Assembly (NCBI RefSeq): GCF_019042245.1
Contig: NZ_JAHQCX010000002.1
Coordinates: 307,593 to 371,592 of the forward strand
Direction of reading: 5' to 3'
DNA: 64,000 bases
DNA from: Diplocloster modestus
GTDB lineage: Bacteria > Bacillota > Clostridia > Lachnospirales > Lachnospiraceae
The translations under genes and the position numbers were made by a program. Shown here piece after piece: positions 61,211 to 64,000 of this stretch; position 1 is the stretch's first letter, and the number at the start of each line of letters is the position of its first letter. A model generated the notes under the pieces. The model saw nothing but the letters and a program-made list of their open reading frames with translations. It had not been told where the DNA came from and did not search any database.

Positions 61211-62011
61211 ATGTGGAGAATACCAAAAACAGAGCATAAAAATCTGAAAATACCAACGGTGGCAAAATCCGGTTTTTTCTGGTTTGTCCTGCTGCTGTTA
61301 ATAGTATGCAGTGTCCTGTATCTACCAACTGTCACCTCGGTCAGCAGCTCGGTGGACGGGCGTGAGCTTCCGATCTATTGTGTGGAGACACCGAAAAAGC
61401 AGGTAGCCCTAAGCTTTGACGCCGCATGGGGCAACGAGGATACGCAGACGTTATTGGATATTCTGGCGAAATACAATGTCCATGCAACCTTTTTTATGAC
61501 TGGAGGCTGGGCAGACAGTTATCCTGAGGATGTGAAAAGAATTCTGGCGGCCGGCCATGATCTGGGCAATCATTCACAGAATCACAAAAACATGAGTCAG
61601 TTAAGTGATGAGGATTGTAAGCAGGAACTGATGAGTGTACATAATAAGGTCAAAGAACTGACCGGTTATGAGATGTTTTTGTTTCGTCCCCCCTACGGGG
61701 ATTATGATAATCACGTGATCACGAATGCCAGGGACTGCGGCTATTATCCGATTCAGTGGGACGTGGACAGCTTAGATTGGAAAGATTACGGGGCTGACAG
61801 TATCGTACAGATGGTAACACAGAATGAACATCTGGGTAACGGTTCCATCATTCTGATGCATAATGGAGCCAAGTATACAAAAGACGCTCTGGAAACGGTA
61901 ATTACCACGCTGCAGGGGGCGGGTTATGAACTGGTTCCGGTCTCCCAGTTAATCTACCGGGATCATTACCACATGGATCACGAAGGACGTCAGATTCCGG
62001 ACAGTAAATAA
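61211..62011 (+). CDS. Polysaccharide deacetylase (NodB domain, PdaB-like)
   Basis: About 266 residues. An N-terminal membrane anchor (SGFFWFVLLLLIVCSVLYLP) precedes a CE4 domain with motif 1 ALSFDAAWG (the second Asp replaced by Ala as in sporulation-type PdaB relatives), motif 2 GNHSQNHKNM (metal histidines), motif 3 RPPYGDYD and a final IILMHNG. It removes acetyl groups from a wall or capsule polysaccharide outside the membrane. ATG at 61211 is preferred over a TTG at 61196 that lies inside the terminator stem. Confidence 0.9.
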   Translation: MWRIPKTEHKNLKIPTVAKSGFFWFVLLLLIVCSVLYLPTVTSVSSSVDGRELPIYCVETPKKQVALSFDAAWGNEDTQTLLDILAKYNVHATFFMTGGWADSYPEDVKRILAAGHDLGNHSQNHKNMSQLSDEDCKQELMSVHNKVKELTGYEMFLFRPPYGDYDNHVITNARDCGYYPIQWDVDSLDWKDYGADSIVQMVTQNEHLGNGSIILMHNGAKYTKDALETVITTLQGAGYELVPVSQLIYRDHYHMDHEGRQIPDSK

Positions 62012-62173
62012 AGGATACTCCCAGGCGGTCTGTCGTAGCAGTGATAACACGGCTATCAGCAAAAAATGCGTCCGGCGGCACAAGGAGCGGCATCCTGTAT
62101 TCCTGCTTATCTTCATTTCAAAACAGAAAAGGATACCGCCAGTCATACAGTTCGTAAATACCTTCGGTGGGAT

Positions 62174-62223
62174 AAAAAATACCTCCAAACAGATGCCTCT
62201 TAATATACATCCGTTTGGAGGTT
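62174..62223 (-). terminator. Terminator of the EamA gene
   Basis: On the minus strand ACCTCCAAAC...GTTTGGAGGT forms a stem of about 14 base pairs with one mismatch, followed by ATTTTTTAT. Twenty bases after the stop codon. Confidence 0.88.
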
Positions 62224-62242
62224 CTCCATTTTAATCAATTGC

Positions 62243-63175
62243 TTAGCGGCTGTCTCTATTTACAACAAAGATACCGGCACAAACCAATACCAATGCAGTC
62301 AGCCCCATCCACCCGAAAGCCTGCTCCTGTTCATGCAGCAGCAGTGCGGACAGGATAACTCCGAACACCGGATTCATAAAACCAAACACTGCCACCTTCG
62401 ACGCCGGATTATATTTCAGGAGATTTCCCCAGATCGAATAGGCTCCTGCCGACACGATAGCCAGATAGAACAGCATTCCCGTCGATTCCGCCGTAAAGGC
62501 CGTTATCTTTGCGCCGGTCAGCAGCCCGCACAAAGTAATCACAGCCCCGCCGATCACAAACTGATAACCGCTCAGCATCATCGGATCCTCATCTTTTCCG
62601 AATTGTTTCAGAAACACGCTGGACATGGCGTATGAGAATGCCGATAACAGGATGAAACCTTCCCCGGTCAGTTTGACCCCTGTATCCAAACCGCCCTGAT
62701 TCAGATTGATCAAAACCACACCGGCAAATCCCACTACACAGCCCAGTATTTTCAATACGGTCAGTTTCTCCTGGCGGAAAACCAGACTGGCCAGCAGGAT
62801 GACAAAAAACACATTGGCCGCTTCGATGATAGAGGCTTTTACTCCTGTCGTATTTGCCAGGCCGATATAGAAAAATATGTATTGAATGATCGTCTGGAAC
62901 AAACTCAGAATCAGGATCTTCTTCCAGGTTCCCTTTTTAGGAACCATGCATTTTCTTCCTGTCAGACTTCCGATCACAATGACCAGAATCCCCGCCAATG
63001 TAAACCGCATACCTGCGAACAGCATCTGACTGTTCACCGCATCCGCCGGAATCTCAAACAGGCGATATCCGATCTTGATACAGGGAAAAGCACTTCCCCA
63101 TAGTGCACAGCAGATCATCGCCATAAAACACAGCACCGGTGTCTTCTTTAACCATTCTCCTTTTTTCGATAGCAT
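62243..63175 (-). CDS. EamA/DMT family transporter
   Basis: A 310-residue protein with ten predicted helices in two EamA repeats. Helix 1 segment MAMICCALWGSAFPCIKIGY and the second-half YAMSSVFLKQFGK are typical of RhaT/RarD-like exporters of amino acids or metabolites. Its ATG at 63175 follows GGAGGGG by about ten bases. Monocistronic, with its own promoter and terminator. Substrate unknown. Confidence 0.92.
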   Translation of the reverse strand: MLSKKGEWLKKTPVLCFMAMICCALWGSAFPCIKIGYRLFEIPADAVNSQMLFAGMRFTLAGILVIVIGSLTGRKCMVPKKGTWKKILILSLFQTIIQYIFFYIGLANTTGVKASIIEAANVFFVILLASLVFRQEKLTVLKILGCVVGFAGVVLINLNQGGLDTGVKLTGEGFILLSAFSYAMSSVFLKQFGKDEDPMMLSGYQFVIGGAVITLCGLLTGAKITAFTAESTGMLFYLAIVSAGAYSIWGNLLKYNPASKVAVFGFMNPVFGVILSALLLHEQEQAFGWMGLTALVLVCAGIFVVNRDSR

Positions 63176-63243
63176 ATCAATTCAGCCCCTCCTTAGCAGA
63201 TCATCCAGGTACCTTACCCGGTCGTTTTTCTTCAAACGGATTA

Positions 63244-63272
63244 ATCATATCATTTCGCCTGAAAAATCTCAA
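63244..63272 (-). promoter_or_regulatory. Promoter of the EamA gene
   Basis: On the minus strand TTGAGA, 17-base spacer, TATGAT, about 70 bases upstream of the start codon. Confidence 0.6.
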
Positions 63273-63581
63273 GGATTACGTTTTTGCTGAATTTTATAAA
63301 TTTCCTGCATCAAAATGGGAACGGGGGATTCTTCTGGTAACTTTGCAGGACGATCCTAACCTGTTTCCCAACCTCGACTCTATTGTTAGGAGATCAGAAA
63401 ATCCCTTAGTTTTAATTGGATTTGTTTTATGAATAACTAATGAATTCAAAGATAAACGATAATACTTTTAGAAAATATACTAATAGTTATTTTTAGAATA
63501 TAAAATTATAATGCATGTACGATAATTATTTCTGTATCATTCATGAATTTGCTCATAACGATTGAACCACATCGCAGTCAG
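63273..63581. other. Intergenic region without a supported gene
   Basis: A plus-strand frame through 63432 (ending NPLVLIGFVL) has no ribosome site and overlaps the EamA promoter; it may be a remnant. The rest is AT-rich and featureless. Confidence 0.4.
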
Positions 63582-64000
63582 TTAAGATATTTTTTGCAAT
63601 TTGGCACTATGTTCTGCTACTACCTCTTTCAGCATCTTAATATCTGCCTCCATAGTATCATATGTCTCCACACTACTTTTATAACGATTATATGTAGAGA
63701 TATAACATGATTCTATGTTCTGTAAACGAGGTATAATATCATTTTCATTATCTAATTTTAATACCAGCACATCATGCTTTAAAGATGAAATGTCTTGCTT
63801 TACTTCTTGTCTCAACGATGAAATGTCTACTTTCAATCCCTTTATTTCTTCGCCAAATTCATTTTTTAGTCCCTTTATTTCTTCCATAAATTCATTTTTT
63901 AATCCCTTTATTTCTTCCCCAACTTCATTTTTTAATCCCTTTATTTCTTCCCCAACTTCATTTTTTAATCCCTTTATTTCTTCCCCAACTTCATTTTTTA
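63582..64000 (-). CDS. Coiled-coil protein with 11-residue repeats, 5' end beyond window
   Basis: Frame open to the right edge; the C-terminal 139 codons are visible. The N-terminal visible part is a tandem repeat of KNEVGEEIKGL (variants KNEFMEEIKGL, KNEFGEEIKGL), 11 residues each. Next come heptad-like stretches (VDISSLRQEVKQDISSLKHDV) and a C-terminal segment ending EVVAEHSAKLQKIS. An 11-residue period suits a right-handed or nearly straight coiled coil. An internal ATG at 63887 is not likely to be the start because the repeats continue upstream in frame. Function unknown. Confidence 0.85.
   Translation of the reverse strand, partial: KNEVGEEIKGLKNEVGEEIKGLKNEVGEEIKGLKNEFMEEIKGLKNEFGEEIKGLKVDISSLRQEVKQDISSLKHDVLVLKLDNENDIIPRLQNIESCYISTYNRYKSSVETYDTMEADIKMLKEVVAEHSAKLQKIS
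63835..63999 (-). repeat. 33-bp coding tandem repeat, five units visible
   Basis: Units at 63835, 63868, 63901, 63934 and 63967. The last three are identical; the first two differ by a few bases. The array continues past the right edge. It encodes the 11-residue coiled-coil repeat. Confidence 0.95.

Noticed and set aside
62238..62252. Third copy of the TATGAG...TTAGCGGCT element near the EamA stop
   Set aside because: Only TTAGCGGCTGT is shared, inside the coding end of the gene, and no stem or T-run follows.
63139..63432. 97-codon plus-strand frame in the EamA promoter region
   Set aside because: It overlaps the EamA start and promoter and has no ribosome site or recognisable motif.
1..64000. 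CRISPR arrays, prophage, IS elements, tRNA or rRNA genes
   Set aside because: No repeat-spacer arrays, phage structural genes, transposase genes or RNA gene signatures were seen; the 33-bp repeat at the right edge is coding and has no spacers.

Overview
The window looks like chromosome from an anaerobic clostridium of the Lachnospiraceae type. Grounds: strong GGAGG ribosome sites, GatCAB-dependent aminoacylation, an LL-diaminopimelate aminotransferase pathway, a three-subunit electron-bifurcating type [FeFe] hydrogenase, a BMP-type nucleoside transporter and a Tad pilus locus. The genus cannot be fixed from the sequence alone. No rRNA, tRNA, CRISPR array, prophage or complete insertion sequence was seen.

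Layout. (1) 1-10.7 kb, minus strand: a YesM/YesN-like two-component system (regulator cut by the left edge), then a carbohydrate locus: GH4 glycosidase, SIS isomerase/deaminase, BadF-type hexosamine kinase, GH29 alpha-fucosidase, two ABC permeases and a binding lipoprotein. No sugar ABC ATPase is present, so one must be supplied from elsewhere. A fucosylated, alpha-galactosylated host glycan is a reasonable guess for the substrate. (2) 11-22.2 kb, minus strand: nucleoside and methylthioadenosine salvage, with BMP lipoprotein, ATPase, two permeases, cytidine deaminase, MTA/SAH-type deaminase, an orphan solute-binding protein, mtnA, a zinc alcohol dehydrogenase that appears to start with AUA, and purine nucleoside phosphorylase. 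(3) 22.4-35.0 kb: a hydrogenase island. On the minus strand lie a PAS-containing sensory [FeFe]-hydrogenase homologue with a SpoIIE phosphatase, and then hydC, a HATPase, a [2Fe-2S] protein, hydB and hydA. Divergently, on the plus strand, lie DRTGG, RsbW-like kinase, a second degenerate hydrogenase homologue, DRTGG and PHP genes. Two very long inverted repeats (about 240 and 330 bp) flank the hydC-to-hydA operon. (4) 35.2-42.7 kb: cold-shock gene (plus), then on the minus strand dapF, dapL, a T-box leader, a short archaeal-type aspS, gatC, gatA and gatB. (5) 42.7-47.5 kb: glnA with an ANTAR regulator, downstream of a polar amino-acid ABC transporter. (6) 47.7-55.5 kb: a nine-gene Tad-type pilus operon including a Listeria-Bacteroides repeat surface protein and its own prepilin peptidase. 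(7) 55.9-64 kb: MATE exporter, cation/proton antiporter, GT-C-like membrane protein, coiled-coil protein with a Cys/His tail, polysaccharide deacetylase, EamA transporter, and an 11-residue-repeat protein that runs off the right edge.

The most striking part is the hydrogenase island. One catalytic hydrogenase sits with two non-catalytic H-cluster homologues, a PP2C/SpoIIE phosphatase, two GHKL ATPases and two DRTGG proteins. This is the parts list of a hydrogen- or redox-sensing partner-switching circuit. The long hairpins, the four-copy GGACATGTCC palindrome and the two genes whose ribosome sites point at AUA and AUC codons are further unexplained signals.
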